DNA of 49,533 nucleotides from Candidatus Cloacimonadota bacterium (GTDB taxonomy: Bacteria; Cloacimonadota; Cloacimonadia; Cloacimonadales; Cloacimonadaceae): NCBI GenBank assembly GCA_023421135.1, contig JAEZUG010000044.1, forward strand, positions 1-49,533, written 5' to 3'. The notes under the pieces are model-generated. The model saw only the letters and a list, made by a program, of their open reading frames with translations. It ran no database searches and had not been told where the DNA came from. Within the stretch, counting starts at the first letter, position 1. Every line of letters begins with the position of its first letter. The position numbers were made by a program, and so were the translations under genes. Shown piece by piece: positions 17,127-25,943 of the stretch.

Positions 17127-17996
17127 TTAGTAATCGTAGGTCTCTACGAAGCTATCAACCATATCGCCTTCATCGGGTTGTAGCTCGTGAAGGATCTTCT
17201 TGAGAGCTTCTTTTTGGATCTGCCTTACCCGTTCCCGGGAAAGCCCCATTATCTCAGCAATCTGAGCAAAGTTCATGGTCTCATGGTTTTCGTCCAAGCC
17301 AAAGTACTTCCGGATAATATCTGCTTCCCGGTAATCAAGCTTCTCTATGGCACTATGGATCTTCTCTTGTATCCTGTCCCGGTAATAGATTCGTTGAGGA
17401 TCAACAAGGTCTTTATCTTCAAACATGTCTCGAGTGCTAAACTCTTGATAATCAGAGCCCTGCATGATATCATCGAAAGAAGTGGTTTCAATCCTGTTGC
17501 CCTTGAGCAGCTCCAGGGATTTCTCCCCGATGTTCATCCGCTCCGATAGCTCAGACATAGATACGGCTTCACCTGTTTCTGCCAGATGTCTGTCTTCCAG
17601 AGCTTTCATGCGGTGAACAGTGCTGGATTTACCCATCGGTACCCGAATAAGAGAGCTCTTCTCGGAAACAGCCAGCATGATGCGCTGCTTAATCCACCAT
17701 ATCGCATAGGAGATCAGCTTGATATCCTTATCGGGCTCAAACTTCTCTATAGCTTTGATCAGGCCGATATTCCCCTCGCTGATCAGTTCAGAAAGCGAGA
17801 GCCCCCGGTTCTGATACTTGGAGGCAATCTTGACCACAAACTTCAGGTTGGCTTGAGTGAGACGGTTTATGGCATCCTGATCGCCTGCCTTGGCACGTCT
17901 GGCTAGCTCTTGTTCTTCTTCCCGACTGAGGGTCTTATACTTGGATATCTCTCGCAGGTAATTCTGTAATGCTCTGTCTGCAAAGACGTTTTCCAT
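17127..17996 (-). CDS. rpoD: Sigma-70 family RNA polymerase sigma factor (primary-type, short)
   Basis: 289-residue sigma factor lacking region 1.1. Region 1.2 is at about 6-38, region 2 at about 44-113, region 3 at about 120-195 and region 4 at about 210-270, with the helix-turn-helix FAQIAEIMGLSRERVRQI at about 243-260. Region 2.3/2.4 reads KLISYAIWWIKQRIMLAV, close to the Bacteroidetes primary sigma form (FISYAVWWIRQSI) and unlike the FSTYATWWIRQ of Proteobacteria. This supports an FCB affiliation. It is probably the housekeeping sigma, though an alternative group 2 factor cannot be excluded. AGAGG precedes the start. Confidence 0.88.
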   Translation of the reverse strand: MENVFADRALQNYLREISKYKTLSREEEQELARRAKAGDQDAINRLTQANLKFVVKIASKYQNRGLSLSELISEGNIGLIKAIEKFEPDKDIKLISYAIWWIKQRIMLAVSEKSSLIRVPMGKSSTVHRMKALEDRHLAETGEAVSMSELSERMNIGEKSLELLKGNRIETTSFDDIMQGSDYQEFSTRDMFEDKDLVDPQRIYYRDRIQEKIHSAIEKLDYREADIIRKYFGLDENHETMNFAQIAEIMGLSRERVRQIQKEALKKILHELQPDEGDMVDSFVETYDY

Positions 17997-18042
17997 GTGC
18001 TAGCCTCTGCTCCAAGACTGGAGACCATGCATGAATGCTGAG

Positions 18043-19272
18043 TTAATCAAGTGTCAATACCCTTTCCGGATTGATGGGCTTACCCTTGATCCGGTATTCA
18101 AAGTGTAGATGAGGGCCGGTTGTATCTCCCGTGGAACCCACTGTTGCAATCTGTTGTCCTTTACTGACTACATCACCAACGCTCACCAGATTACGTTCAT
18201 TATGAGCGTAGATAGTCATCACAAAATCTGTATGTTCAATAACAATAACATTTCCATAGCCTCCCTGAACTCCGGAATACACTACAGTACCTTCCAGAAC
18301 GGTATGAATTGGAGTGCCAGTTCTGGCTGCTATATCTATCCCTTTATGGGGTCTTCCATTGCGGATGCCATATCGAGAAGATACTCTGCCATCCACTGGT
18401 CTGGCCAGATCGTTACGCAAGCGTTCCGTCTCACTTTCCTGCACCTGAGGAGCTCTGGAAATGGGACGGGTGGGGGGCGTTCCAATGATATAAAGCCGCT
18501 GACCGACTCTAATCTCGTTTGAACTGAGGTTATTCCTGGCCTTCAGATCATCAACCGATACTCCATGATTTGTAGCAATTCTATAAAGCGTATCTCCCCT
18601 TTGGACAATGTAAACCTGCTCCACAATCACTGTATCTCCAGAAGCTGGAGCGGAGATTCTGGGCGGGTTCACCACCGGCGTTGCTCCCTGGGTTTCAGAA
18701 GGAGTGCTGGGCGCACCCTGAGCAGCAGAAGCGGTTGCCCCGGCAGGATCCTTGATAAGGATACGATCTCCGGGACGAAGCGGAACACTGGTATCTGCAA
18801 AGCCATTGAACCTCAAGAGTTCTGCCAAAGTGATAGAATTGTTTACAGCAATTCTGTAGAGACCTTCACCCTGAACAACCACATGATAATAGTCTTCCGG
18901 AAGATTCTGCTCTCTGGGCGAGGGCACCGCTGCAATGGGGGGAGTGGCAGAGGCGGGGGGAGTGACAGCTTCTTGAGTTGCGGGACGCGTCTCCGTGGGT
19001 TGAGGGCGTGGTTGTGCTGGTCTGGATGGAGTTCGGCTGGGCCTAATCTCACTAATCTTGAGCCTCTGATTCAAGGATAGCCTGTCGCTGGAGAGATTGT
19101 TCAAGCGTTTAATCTGATCTATGGAAACACCATAACGCCTGCTAAGCCCATAGAGTGTGTCTCCGCTTCTCACACGATGATAATTGTATTCCACAGCAGA
19201 CAACCACATAGGCAAGATGCTTAGTAGCAAAATGACCACTGTTCTAATGTATCTATCTAATCTCAAAATCAT
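18043..19272 (-). CDS. LysM repeat, M23 metallopeptidase-domain envelope protein
   Basis: 409-residue exported protein with a signal or anchor helix at about 10-26. Three LysM domains lie near 31-74, 128-172 and 220-262, separated by Pro/Thr/Ser-rich linkers. A C-terminal LytM/M23 domain (about 294-405) retains zinc-ligand motifs H309-x3-D313 and H388-x-H390. LysM binds peptidoglycan and M23 cleaves peptide cross-links or, in NlpD/EnvC, activates amidases; here the metal ligands appear intact, so it may be an active endopeptidase. The start overlaps the acylphosphatase gene by 20 bases. Confidence 0.92.
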   Translation of the reverse strand: MILRLDRYIRTVVILLLSILPMWLSAVEYNYHRVRSGDTLYGLSRRYGVSIDQIKRLNNLSSDRLSLNQRLKISEIRPSRTPSRPAQPRPQPTETRPATQEAVTPPASATPPIAAVPSPREQNLPEDYYHVVVQGEGLYRIAVNNSITLAELLRFNGFADTSVPLRPGDRILIKDPAGATASAAQGAPSTPSETQGATPVVNPPRISAPASGDTVIVEQVYIVQRGDTLYRIATNHGVSVDDLKARNNLSSNEIRVGQRLYIIGTPPTRPISRAPQVQESETERLRNDLARPVDGRVSSRYGIRNGRPHKGIDIAARTGTPIHTVLEGTVVYSGVQGGYGNVIVIEHTDFVMTIYAHNERNLVSVGDVVSKGQQIATVGSTGDTTGPHLHFEYRIKGKPINPERVLTLD

Positions 19273-19522
19273 TATATCTCTTTGTCGTGTCTAAAATTAC
19301 CCGCTCCAAACTTCTCACTTGAGCGCGCCCGGAGCTGATCTGTAAATCCATGATATAGTTCTCCAAAATGCTCTTATCTGCTTGAGCAATAATTAGAACT
19401 GAACCATCTGACTGGTTTCTGACGTAACCCAAGACAGAGTGCTTTTTTGCACAATTCCAAGCATGCCAGCGAAAGCCAACACCTTGAACCCGACCATGTG
19501 CTGTCAGTTCCCAAGTCTGCAT
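19253..19522 (-). CDS. acyP: Acylphosphatase
   Basis: 89-residue small enzyme hydrolysing acyl phosphates such as acetyl or carbamoyl phosphate. The catalytic signature is GRVQGVGFRWHAW with Arg at 18, and GYVRNQSDGSV holds the catalytic Asn (about residue 36). It is the first gene of the long minus-strand run. Acyl phosphates would also be made by the phosphate acyltransferase downstream, a link that is only suggestive. Confidence 0.96.
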   Translation of the reverse strand: MQTWELTAHGRVQGVGFRWHAWNCAKKHSVLGYVRNQSDGSVLIIAQADKSILENYIMDLQISSGRAQVRSLERVILDTTKRYNDFEIR

Positions 19523-19548
19523 AATTCAAACCTTTACGGATTTTATTC

Positions 19549-19577
19549 AGCAAAGTTCAAATCTAGTATTTTGTCAA
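19549..19577 (-). promoter_or_regulatory. Candidate promoter of the acyP-sigma-C25-cysS gene run
   Basis: On the minus strand a perfect TTGACA (19577-19572) is followed after 17 bp by TTTGCT (19554-19549), about 30 bp before the acylphosphatase start. The -35 is perfect but the -10 matches only three of six, so this is tentative. Confidence 0.35.
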
Positions 19578-19694
19578 GGTTTCGTTTTGCAAACCTGCCC
19601 TATAGTTCCCCATGCTACCCTAACCAAGGCAAGATGACCTCTCCTGATCTCAGTAATATCCTTTACTCACGGCAATATTTCTGTATGATTACAT

Positions 19695-19722
19695 TTGGCA
19701 GAAGCCTCGCGGCGCTTATCAT
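19695..19722 (+). promoter_or_regulatory. Candidate promoter of porin-like gene
   Basis: TTGGCA (19695-19700) and TATCAT (19717-19722) spaced 16 bp, about 30 bp before the start codon at 19752. A second AT-rich TATAAA lies at 19726 but has no -35 partner. Confidence 0.4.
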
Positions 19723-19751
19723 ATCTATAAAATATGATTAGGAGAAACCCT

Positions 19752-20867
19752 ATGAAAAAGCTAATTATGATCCTGGTACCACTAATGATGCTCAGCTCAG
19801 TCTGGGCAATCGAGTTCGATTGGGATGGTAATTTCCGTACACGGGCAGCCATGTACAACGACACAGCAGAAGACAATGGCGGTCATATCGACAGCCGTCT
19901 TCAGCTCAACCTGCATGGCCGTTTTGCGCCCAACTGGAAGCTGGTTCTCGGCACAGAGATCGGCAACACCAATTGGGGTGGTTTCGGTGGAGGTGTTGGA
20001 ACAGGTGGAGTCAACATCGAAACCAGCGAGTTATACTTACATCATAATTGGGTGGCCAAAGGCCTGGAATTCAAGCTTGGTCAACAATGGTATGCCGATC
20101 ACAGAAGCATGGTGCTGGATGATTTCATCTCCGGTCTCTACATCAGTAAAGACGACGTGGCTGGTATGAAAGCTGAGCTGGCCTACTTTAAAGCCAACGA
20201 AAGAAATCTGATGGTCAATGACGACTATCACATTGTGATGTTTAACCTTCTCAAGGATGAGAATGCCGGTCTGCAGACCTTCTACGGCAATGACCTGAAG
20301 GCCAATGGTATGGCAAACTTCACAGTGATGCCCTTTATCACAGTCCCGATGGGTAATGCTGAGTTCGACATCACAGCCTTTGTGGACTATCAAGTTATTC
20401 CCGGAGACGACCAGATTGGTTTTGGTGCTGCCGTGAAGGCCGGAGCAGAAATGGGCGACCTTCACCTGGGTGGAGATCTTCTCTACTTGGGCGAAAATGG
20501 CCTGACAGTCCTGAGTCCCTATTACCAGAATGGCCTTTACCTCTTTGGTTGGGGAGAATGGCATGACGGCACCACAGTGAATTTCCCCTATCCTGATGGA
20601 GACCAGGGAATGCTCTCTGCAGTAGCCCAAATGAAATACAACCTGAACCAAAAGATGGCTGTCTTTGGAAACCTCGGCTACGTAACAACCATGGCAGATA
20701 ACGATCCCGCCGTTGGCCTCGAAGCCAATGCCGGCCTGGAAGTCTGTCTGGTTCCCCAAATTGCCAAGATGGCAGTCTATGGTGCCTTCGGCAATCCCGG
20801 GAAATGGATCGATGGCGATCCCAATGCCCTCTACATGCTGGGCAGCTCAATCAAAGTAGAATTCTAA
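19752..20867 (+). CDS. Outer-membrane beta-barrel (porin-like) protein
   Basis: 371-residue exported protein. The ATG at 19752 has AGGAG upstream and starts a signal peptide (MKKLIMILVPLMMLSSVWA) with an A-x-A-like cleavage site before IEFDWDGNF. The mature part is alternating amphipathic strands rich in Gly, Asp, Asn and aromatic residues and ends in a C-terminal Phe (SSIKVEF), as outer-membrane barrels do. The family could not be named; it may be a general or substrate-specific porin. Codon use is strongly biased and the gene is alone between promoter and terminator, as expected for an abundant protein. Confidence 0.8.
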   Translation: MKKLIMILVPLMMLSSVWAIEFDWDGNFRTRAAMYNDTAEDNGGHIDSRLQLNLHGRFAPNWKLVLGTEIGNTNWGGFGGGVGTGGVNIETSELYLHHNWVAKGLEFKLGQQWYADHRSMVLDDFISGLYISKDDVAGMKAELAYFKANERNLMVNDDYHIVMFNLLKDENAGLQTFYGNDLKANGMANFTVMPFITVPMGNAEFDITAFVDYQVIPGDDQIGFGAAVKAGAEMGDLHLGGDLLYLGENGLTVLSPYYQNGLYLFGWGEWHDGTTVNFPYPDGDQGMLSAVAQMKYNLNQKMAVFGNLGYVTTMADNDPAVGLEANAGLEVCLVPQIAKMAVYGAFGNPGKWIDGDPNALYMLGSSIKVEF

Positions 20868-20888
20868 AGAAGATATAGAACCAATATT

Positions 20889-20920
20889 GAAGCTCTGCCT
20901 TGTGCGGAGCTTCTTTTTTT
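20889..20920 (+). terminator. Rho-independent terminator of porin-like gene
   Basis: GAAGCTCTGC (20889-20898) pairs with GCGGAGCTTC (20904-20913) with one G-U pair, loop CTTGT, followed by T7. Confidence 0.92.
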
Positions 20921-21027
20921 GCATTCGAAATGGGAGCCGATCAGCCCAACAGATCAATTCTCACCGAGCGCAGTGGCAGAAAAGATACAAATCCCCTCAG
21001 CTATCCAAGTATTGCACAAGTCTTTAC

Positions 21028-21057
21028 TTGACTTCGAATCATTCTGCTTTATTATAC
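21028..21057 (+). promoter_or_regulatory. Candidate promoter of secreted protein gene
   Basis: TTGACT (21028-21033) with TATTAT (21050-21055, 16-bp spacing) or TTATAC (21052-21057, 18-bp spacing), 31-33 bp before the start codon. Confidence 0.55.
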
Positions 21058-21088
21058 CATTATCCTGGATAAGAATAAGGAGATAGCC

Positions 21089-22519
21089 ATGAAGATCTTT
21101 GCGCTCGTAATTCTGGTTCTATTAGCGTGCCATCTGTACGCTGGCTCTATTACTTTCCACAACGAAGAGATGATGATGGAGTTTGGCTTCGCTTGGATGT
21201 TTAACCTCAATCAGCAACATCCCTTCAACGAGGATATCCATGCTTTTACTGCTCTTCCTGTGAATGTGTATGACAGAATGAGTTACAACTATCAATCCTA
21301 TTACTTCCATGAATTGGGGCATGAGACCTGGTCTCTGCCCTCCACTAGCAGATTACAGGCTCACCAAAGCTTTCCTCCCCTGACCGGGATTGCGGTTCCC
21401 GACACGATGTATAAACTGACCTTTGGCGAAAGAGGATCGGATGAAGCTTTCACTCTGTGTGCTTTTACACATGTCAACGCGGTTAATGCCGATTGGCAGT
21501 GGAAGACCCTGGGGCAAGCAGGTGATACCCGGCTCTACAGCGGAGCAACTGTTTATGTGAAGCACGTTCCGTACTATGGTGATGAAGAGATCCTACTCAA
21601 GATAAACGATTGCTCCATGCAAACCTTCACCTCCTATCCTCAGGATGTTGGCCCCGGGGCAAGTATCGTCGGTTACGCTTGGGGAACCCTGGATACAGAG
21701 ATCGGCGATCCTGCCTGGATTGCACAGTATGCCAATCCCACAGGACAGGTTGAATTCACTTTTTCCAGTTCTTCAGCCGTTGTTCAGTTTGGATACGGAA
21801 GCTTCAACACAGATATCACTCTCAGTCCCGCTAGTACCAAACGAGATCTGGTCTTCGCAACCGAAGTATTCCCAGATTACACTCTGGATGCGCTGGATAC
21901 CCACAATGCCCAGCTGACCGTTACAAGTGGCGATTACGTGTGCTCCAACACTCAGTACTACAACAGCAGTATCTGCAAGCACTACAGCTCCTCAACCGGC
22001 AACTATCCTTCTGACATCCAGAACCACTATAACGAAGCTTGGTGGGAAGTGGGGAATTCTCTGGACCACTCCGAATCCACTATTGTGTTCGATTTTTCAG
22101 GAATTCCCGGCACAGACACAGCCCAGAACCTCAGAGTCTTAAGACGCCAGAATGGTTATGGAGTGACCTGGTTGGACACCAATGCCGAGCTGCTCTCGAC
22201 CGATCCCCTTCGCTTCCGGGTGCAGGGCTACGATATCATGGGTCAATACTGCCTGGCATCCACCGGGGGAAACAATTTCATCATCAGCCTTCCTGAAGAT
22301 CTTGAGCTGGTGAGAAATCCTGGAGCAAGCAACGACCTTCAGCTAAGCTGGTCTCCGGTTATTGGCGCAACTGCTTACAGAGTCTATTCTGCTGCCACTC
22401 CCGATGCTGAGGAAAACCAGTGGATTCTGGAAGACGAGCTCCTTCACCCCACCACAAGCTGGTCCAGCCAGAGTGCCGATCCCAAAAGATTCTATAGAGT
22501 AAGGGCAGTGAAGCAGTAA
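21089..22519 (+). CDS. Secreted protein of unknown function with C-terminal Fn3-like domain
   Basis: 476-residue protein with a clear signal peptide (MKIFALVILVLLACHLYAG) and AAGGAG before the start. I do not recognise the central part (about 20-395). It is Tyr/Thr/Ser rich and beta-like, with a His-rich N-terminal stretch (ELGHETW, FTHVNAV) and several scattered cysteines. The last 90 residues (from about 385) look like a fibronectin type III domain: NDLQLSWSPVIGATAYRVY and FYRVRAV. This tail is typical of exported FCB proteins. No catalytic motif can be assigned. It is a single gene with its own candidate promoter. Confidence 0.75.
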   Translation: MKIFALVILVLLACHLYAGSITFHNEEMMMEFGFAWMFNLNQQHPFNEDIHAFTALPVNVYDRMSYNYQSYYFHELGHETWSLPSTSRLQAHQSFPPLTGIAVPDTMYKLTFGERGSDEAFTLCAFTHVNAVNADWQWKTLGQAGDTRLYSGATVYVKHVPYYGDEEILLKINDCSMQTFTSYPQDVGPGASIVGYAWGTLDTEIGDPAWIAQYANPTGQVEFTFSSSSAVVQFGYGSFNTDITLSPASTKRDLVFATEVFPDYTLDALDTHNAQLTVTSGDYVCSNTQYYNSSICKHYSSSTGNYPSDIQNHYNEAWWEVGNSLDHSESTIVFDFSGIPGTDTAQNLRVLRRQNGYGVTWLDTNAELLSTDPLRFRVQGYDIMGQYCLASTGGNNFIISLPEDLELVRNPGASNDLQLSWSPVIGATAYRVYSAATPDAEENQWILEDELLHPTTSWSSQSADPKRFYRVRAVKQ

Positions 22520-22563
22520 ACTAGCACAGCAAAACTAGAAAAAAACTTGTTAATCCTGCTAAT

Positions 22564-23226
22564 TCAGTCGCTCAGATTGATTTTTGCCAGGTCCATACCC
22601 AATCTAAGAAACAGGCTTTGTGTCTGAAGGTCATACATTCTAAGTGCCGAGGCATCAAAGCTTGATATATCTGTGAGAAAGACCAGCTCTGCATAGAAGG
22701 TTTTGGACATACCCATACCCAAGAGCAAGGAAGCCCCGTAAGACACAGGGCCATATTCGTCCAGGATACTTTGCCGCAAAACAACGCTACTGCTGTGCTC
22801 GGCATAGAGATCTGCCTTGAGAATTGTATCGAGGTAGAGACCAGCTCCGATATAGTACTTGTTTGGGTTGTTCCCCATCGGGAATGAGTAGAGCACAGTA
22901 ACCGAGGTATGCATGGCTTTGCTATCAATCCTGGCTTCACGGTAAAAGATGTTATCATCATCGTATTCCGAATACTCCGAAGTGCGTTTCAACTGGCAGA
23001 ATTCGCCCCGGAGAGCGAGTCCGCTGGGTGCGTAGTAGGTGAGTGCTGGCGCTACATAGCTTGAGCCACGAGGTTCCCAGAAGGGATTTTCACCCAAAGA
23101 GCCAATATAAGAACCACCTATCCCAGACACGACACCAATGTGTAGCTTGGGAGTTCTTAGCTCTTCTGCCAGCATAACAGATGGTAGAAGCAGGATCAAC
23201 AGGGTCACAATAGCGATTCTTTTCAT
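22564..23226 (-). CDS. Small outer-membrane beta-barrel protein
   Basis: 220-residue exported protein with a signal peptide ending at PSVMLAEE. The mature chain has alternating strands with Gly and aromatic residues (IGVVSGIGGSYIGSLG, ALTYYAPSGLALRGEFCQL, KYYIGAGLYLDTIL, YGASLLLGMGMSKTFYAELVF), as in eight-stranded OmpA/OMP_b-brl-type barrels. Function is unknown. It converges with the preceding secreted-protein gene across 44 bp that lacks a convincing terminator. AAGAAGGA precedes the start. Confidence 0.75.
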   Translation of the reverse strand: MKRIAIVTLLILLLPSVMLAEELRTPKLHIGVVSGIGGSYIGSLGENPFWEPRGSSYVAPALTYYAPSGLALRGEFCQLKRTSEYSEYDDDNIFYREARIDSKAMHTSVTVLYSFPMGNNPNKYYIGAGLYLDTILKADLYAEHSSSVVLRQSILDEYGPVSYGASLLLGMGMSKTFYAELVFLTDISSFDASALRMYDLQTQSLFLRLGMDLAKINLSD

Positions 23227-23291
23227 ACCTTATCCTTCTTATGTTGCTCATCTCAAGATAGACTATCAGATACTTCTATCAACAATATTCA

Positions 23292-23320
23292 TAGATACCT
23301 GAGTAGTGTATTCTTGTCAA
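23292..23320 (-). promoter_or_regulatory. Candidate promoter of small barrel protein gene
   Basis: Minus-strand TTGACA (23320-23315) and TATCTA (23297-23292) with 17-bp spacing, about 66 bp upstream of the start codon. Confidence 0.5.
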
Positions 23321-23394
23321 GCTTTCCTTGGGTTTACGCTCAACTCTAACTCCTAACTTTGTTCTCTTTAGTCTCTCAGATCCACCCATACACC

Positions 23395-23513
23395 CTTGCT
23401 ACTTGTCACTTGTCACTCCCTAATCCACTTCTTACTCCTTACTTCTTACTTCTACCTCCTAACTGAGACGACACCCATGAGACACCCATGTGACACCCAT
23501 GTGACACCCATGT
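23395..23513. repeat. Pyrimidine tract plus tandem 11-bp repeat, second locus
   Basis: The block at 23470-23513 is four copies of GACACCCATGT (the first ends in A), the reverse complement of the unit at 69-112. It is preceded by a C/T-rich strand (23395-23465) with short CTTACT-type repeats and a GTCACTT/GTCACTC heptamer pair at 23405-23418. It is followed by degenerate units such as ATGCGTGTC and AAATGGGTATC. Both loci share a CCTAACT-containing pyrimidine stretch on the same side of the repeat. The rest of the 584-bp gap 23227-23810 holds no convincing gene. Confidence 0.85.
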
Positions 23514-23810
23514 AAACTCATGCGTGTCTTATGAGTATGAAATGGGTATCTAATGCGTGATAAGGCAGAATGATCTGGAAGTCCCAAGAGGATAGTATGA
23601 TCACGGAGTGAGTATCATAAAATCCGCGGATTGTGGCTAAGTTCTCCGCTTCTCATTTAAGGGTAGAGAGCTTCTCCAGGCAAGACAATCTATAAGTAAT
23701 TACATTGAATGGCAGAAAATTACCATCACAGCTCAACACCATCTAAACAAAGTTCTTGACAGAAAAAGCCCTGTAAAGAGATTGGCCGCTATATTGAAAC
23801 GCCCAGTTTT

Positions 23811-23886
23811 GGGGCATTAGCTCAGCTGGGAGAGCGCATGACTGGCAGTCATGAGGTCAGCGGTTCGATCCCGCTATGCTCCACCA
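23811..23886 (+). tRNA. tRNA-Ala (anticodon GGC)
   Basis: Complete cloverleaf: acceptor stem GGGGCAT/ATGCTCC, D-arm AGCTCAGCTGGGAGAGC, anticodon stem CATGA/TCATG with loop CTGGCAG giving anticodon GGC, T-arm GCGGTTCGATCCCGC, and an encoded CCA end. A TATATT at 23790-23795 is well placed as a -10 but lacks a matching -35; a TTGACA at 23756 is too far away. A terminator follows 9 bases after the CCA. Confidence 0.97.
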
Positions 23887-23895
23887 ACCATAAAG

Positions 23896-23936
23896 CCCCT
23901 TCACGTTGCTAGCAATGTGGAGGGGAATCTCTTTTT
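23896..23936 (+). terminator. Terminator after tRNA-Ala
   Basis: CCCCTTCACGTT (23896-23907) pairs with AATGTGGAGGGG (23914-23925) including two G-U pairs, loop GCTAGC, then CTTTTT. It separates the tRNA from transketolase. Confidence 0.8.
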
Positions 23937-23971
23937 ATAGCAGGTTTTGTATTCAGACTAAGGATGAACAA

Positions 23972-25861
23972 ATGGATAAACAAGCTTTAATCAAGCACTT
24001 AGAACAGCAGGCTATTCAAGCCAGAGCTGCGATATTAACCATGACCACATTGTCCGCTTCGGGGCATCCCGGCGGCTCGATGTCTTCCATAGATTTACTT
24101 CTGGCACTTTACGAATCCACCACTCACGATCCCTCCAATCCACAGCTTCCCAATCGTGATCGGATTCTGGTCTCCAATGGCCACATCTCCCCCGCCGTCT
24201 ATAGCGTTCTCGGTCTGCAGGGTTACTTCTCGCTCAAGGATGCCATCTCTCAATTCCGTAAGTTTGGCAGTATCTTCGAGGGGCATATCGAGCGCACGGT
24301 TCCCGGTGTGGAGTGGACTACAGGCAACTTGGGACAGGGACTTTCTGCCGGTGCTGGCATGGCGCTTGCTTCCCGCATCAACAAGATCCCTTACCGCGTC
24401 TATGTGATGATGGGTGATGGTGAGCAACAGAAGGGTCAGATCAGCGAAGCCCGGCGTTTTGCCACCAAGTATAGCCTGAACAATCTCTGTGCCATAGTGG
24501 ATTACAACAAGCTTCAGATCAGCGGTAATATCAGTGATGTGATGTATCAGGATATCAAGGCTGGATGGGAATCCGATGGCTGGCAGGTTGTGGATATCGA
24601 CGGGCATAACTACTCTGAGATCCTGGATGCTCTGGAGGCCTTCCAAGCTGCTACAAAGCCCACGATGCTACTGGCTCATACCGTGATGGGCAAAGGCGTG
24701 AGTTTCATGGAAAACCAGGCCAAGTACCACGGCTCAACTCTTTCAGATATGCAGCTTGAGGAAGCTCTGAAGCAGCTTAAAGTTGAGAATGAGCTAAGTA
24801 AGTATCGCAAGCTTAGAGAAGAATTTGTGTTCGATCTCTCTGCCCATAATGCTGCAAAGTTTGAGCTCAAGTCCGACCTGGTGGCGGGACAACCGGTCGT
24901 TTACGAATCTGAAACCGATAATCGTAGCGCCTGGGGAACTGCTATTGCCGATCTGGCCAAGATAAATCTCGAAGCCAAGACTCCGTTGGTGGTGGTGGAT
25001 TGTGATCTGGCTGCCAGCGTGAAAACCGGCGACTTCGCCAAGGTCTCGCCTGAACGTTTTATCCAATCCGGAATCATGGAACAGAATGCGGCAGTGGTCA
25101 CTGGAGCTCTCTCTGCTTCGGGGATCCAGGCTTTCTGGAGCGACTTCGGTGTCTTTGGCATCGGTGAAGTTTACAACATGCACCGTCTTAATGATATCAA
25201 CCATACCAATGTCAAAGTGGTAGTGACGCATGTGGGGCTGGACGTTGGAGAAGATGGCAAGACTCATCAGTGCATAGATTACATCGGTTTGGCCAGGAAT
25301 CTTTACAACTATCGCCTGATCTGCCCGGCTGATCCCAATCATACGGATCGCATCATCCGCTGGCTGATCAACAAACCTGGTAACTATATCGTGACAATGG
25401 GGCGCTCCAAAGTTCCCGTCATCCGTAATGAAGAGGGAGCTGTGTTTTATGACATGGGATATAACTTCGATTATGGCAAGGAAGATCTGCTAAGAATCGG
25501 AAATCAGGGAACCGTCTTTGTGACCGGAACACCTGTGGGACGCACTCTAAAAGCTATTGACAGTCTGCGTGACACAGGAATCTACCTCAATCTTTACTAC
25601 GTTTCCGCACCCACTCTGATCAGTGATAAAACGATCGAGAACGCAGCAAAGTACGGCCCCATCTTTAGTATTGAGGATCACAACATCAATTCAGGGCTGG
25701 GAGCTACTATTGCCTCCAAACTGGTTGATCTGGGTCTGGTAGCCAAGCTCATCAGATATGGTGTATCAGAGTATCCCATGGCGGGTGTCTCTGAGGACGT
25801 TTATCGCTGGGCCGGGCTCGATGCAGCCAGTTTGCTGGGTAAGATCATGAAAGAGATATAG
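23972..25861 (+). CDS. tkt: Transketolase
   Basis: 629-residue thiamine diphosphate enzyme of the non-oxidative pentose phosphate pathway. The ThDP motif GDGEQQKG begins at 148 and ends with Asn179 (IVDYNKLQISG); the early SGHPGGSMSSID segment (about 30-41) and the cofactor-activating Glu370 in GIMEQNAA are present. N-terminal and C-terminal halves are in one chain, unlike the split form of many anaerobes. I chose the ATG at 23972, with AAGGAT upstream, because the family normally starts near MDKQAL; the longer frame from 23906 runs into the tRNA terminator. Confidence 0.95.
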   Translation: MDKQALIKHLEQQAIQARAAILTMTTLSASGHPGGSMSSIDLLLALYESTTHDPSNPQLPNRDRILVSNGHISPAVYSVLGLQGYFSLKDAISQFRKFGSIFEGHIERTVPGVEWTTGNLGQGLSAGAGMALASRINKIPYRVYVMMGDGEQQKGQISEARRFATKYSLNNLCAIVDYNKLQISGNISDVMYQDIKAGWESDGWQVVDIDGHNYSEILDALEAFQAATKPTMLLAHTVMGKGVSFMENQAKYHGSTLSDMQLEEALKQLKVENELSKYRKLREEFVFDLSAHNAAKFELKSDLVAGQPVVYESETDNRSAWGTAIADLAKINLEAKTPLVVVDCDLAASVKTGDFAKVSPERFIQSGIMEQNAAVVTGALSASGIQAFWSDFGVFGIGEVYNMHRLNDINHTNVKVVVTHVGLDVGEDGKTHQCIDYIGLARNLYNYRLICPADPNHTDRIIRWLINKPGNYIVTMGRSKVPVIRNEEGAVFYDMGYNFDYGKEDLLRIGNQGTVFVTGTPVGRTLKAIDSLRDTGIYLNLYYVSAPTLISDKTIENAAKYGPIFSIEDHNINSGLGATIASKLVDLGLVAKLIRYGVSEYPMAGVSEDVYRWAGLDAASLLGKIMKEI

Positions 25862-25890
25862 AGAATTACTTATAACCCTTCATTTGATAT

Positions 25891-25923
25891 AGCTCCGCTT
25901 CTCCCAGAGCGGAGCTGTTTTCT
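25891..25923 (+). terminator. Terminator of transketolase gene
   Basis: Perfect 9-bp stem AGCTCCGCT (25891-25899) / AGCGGAGCT (25908-25916), 8-base loop, followed by GTTTTCT. Confidence 0.85.
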
Positions 25924-25943
25924 ATGGCCTCAGGAAAAACCTA

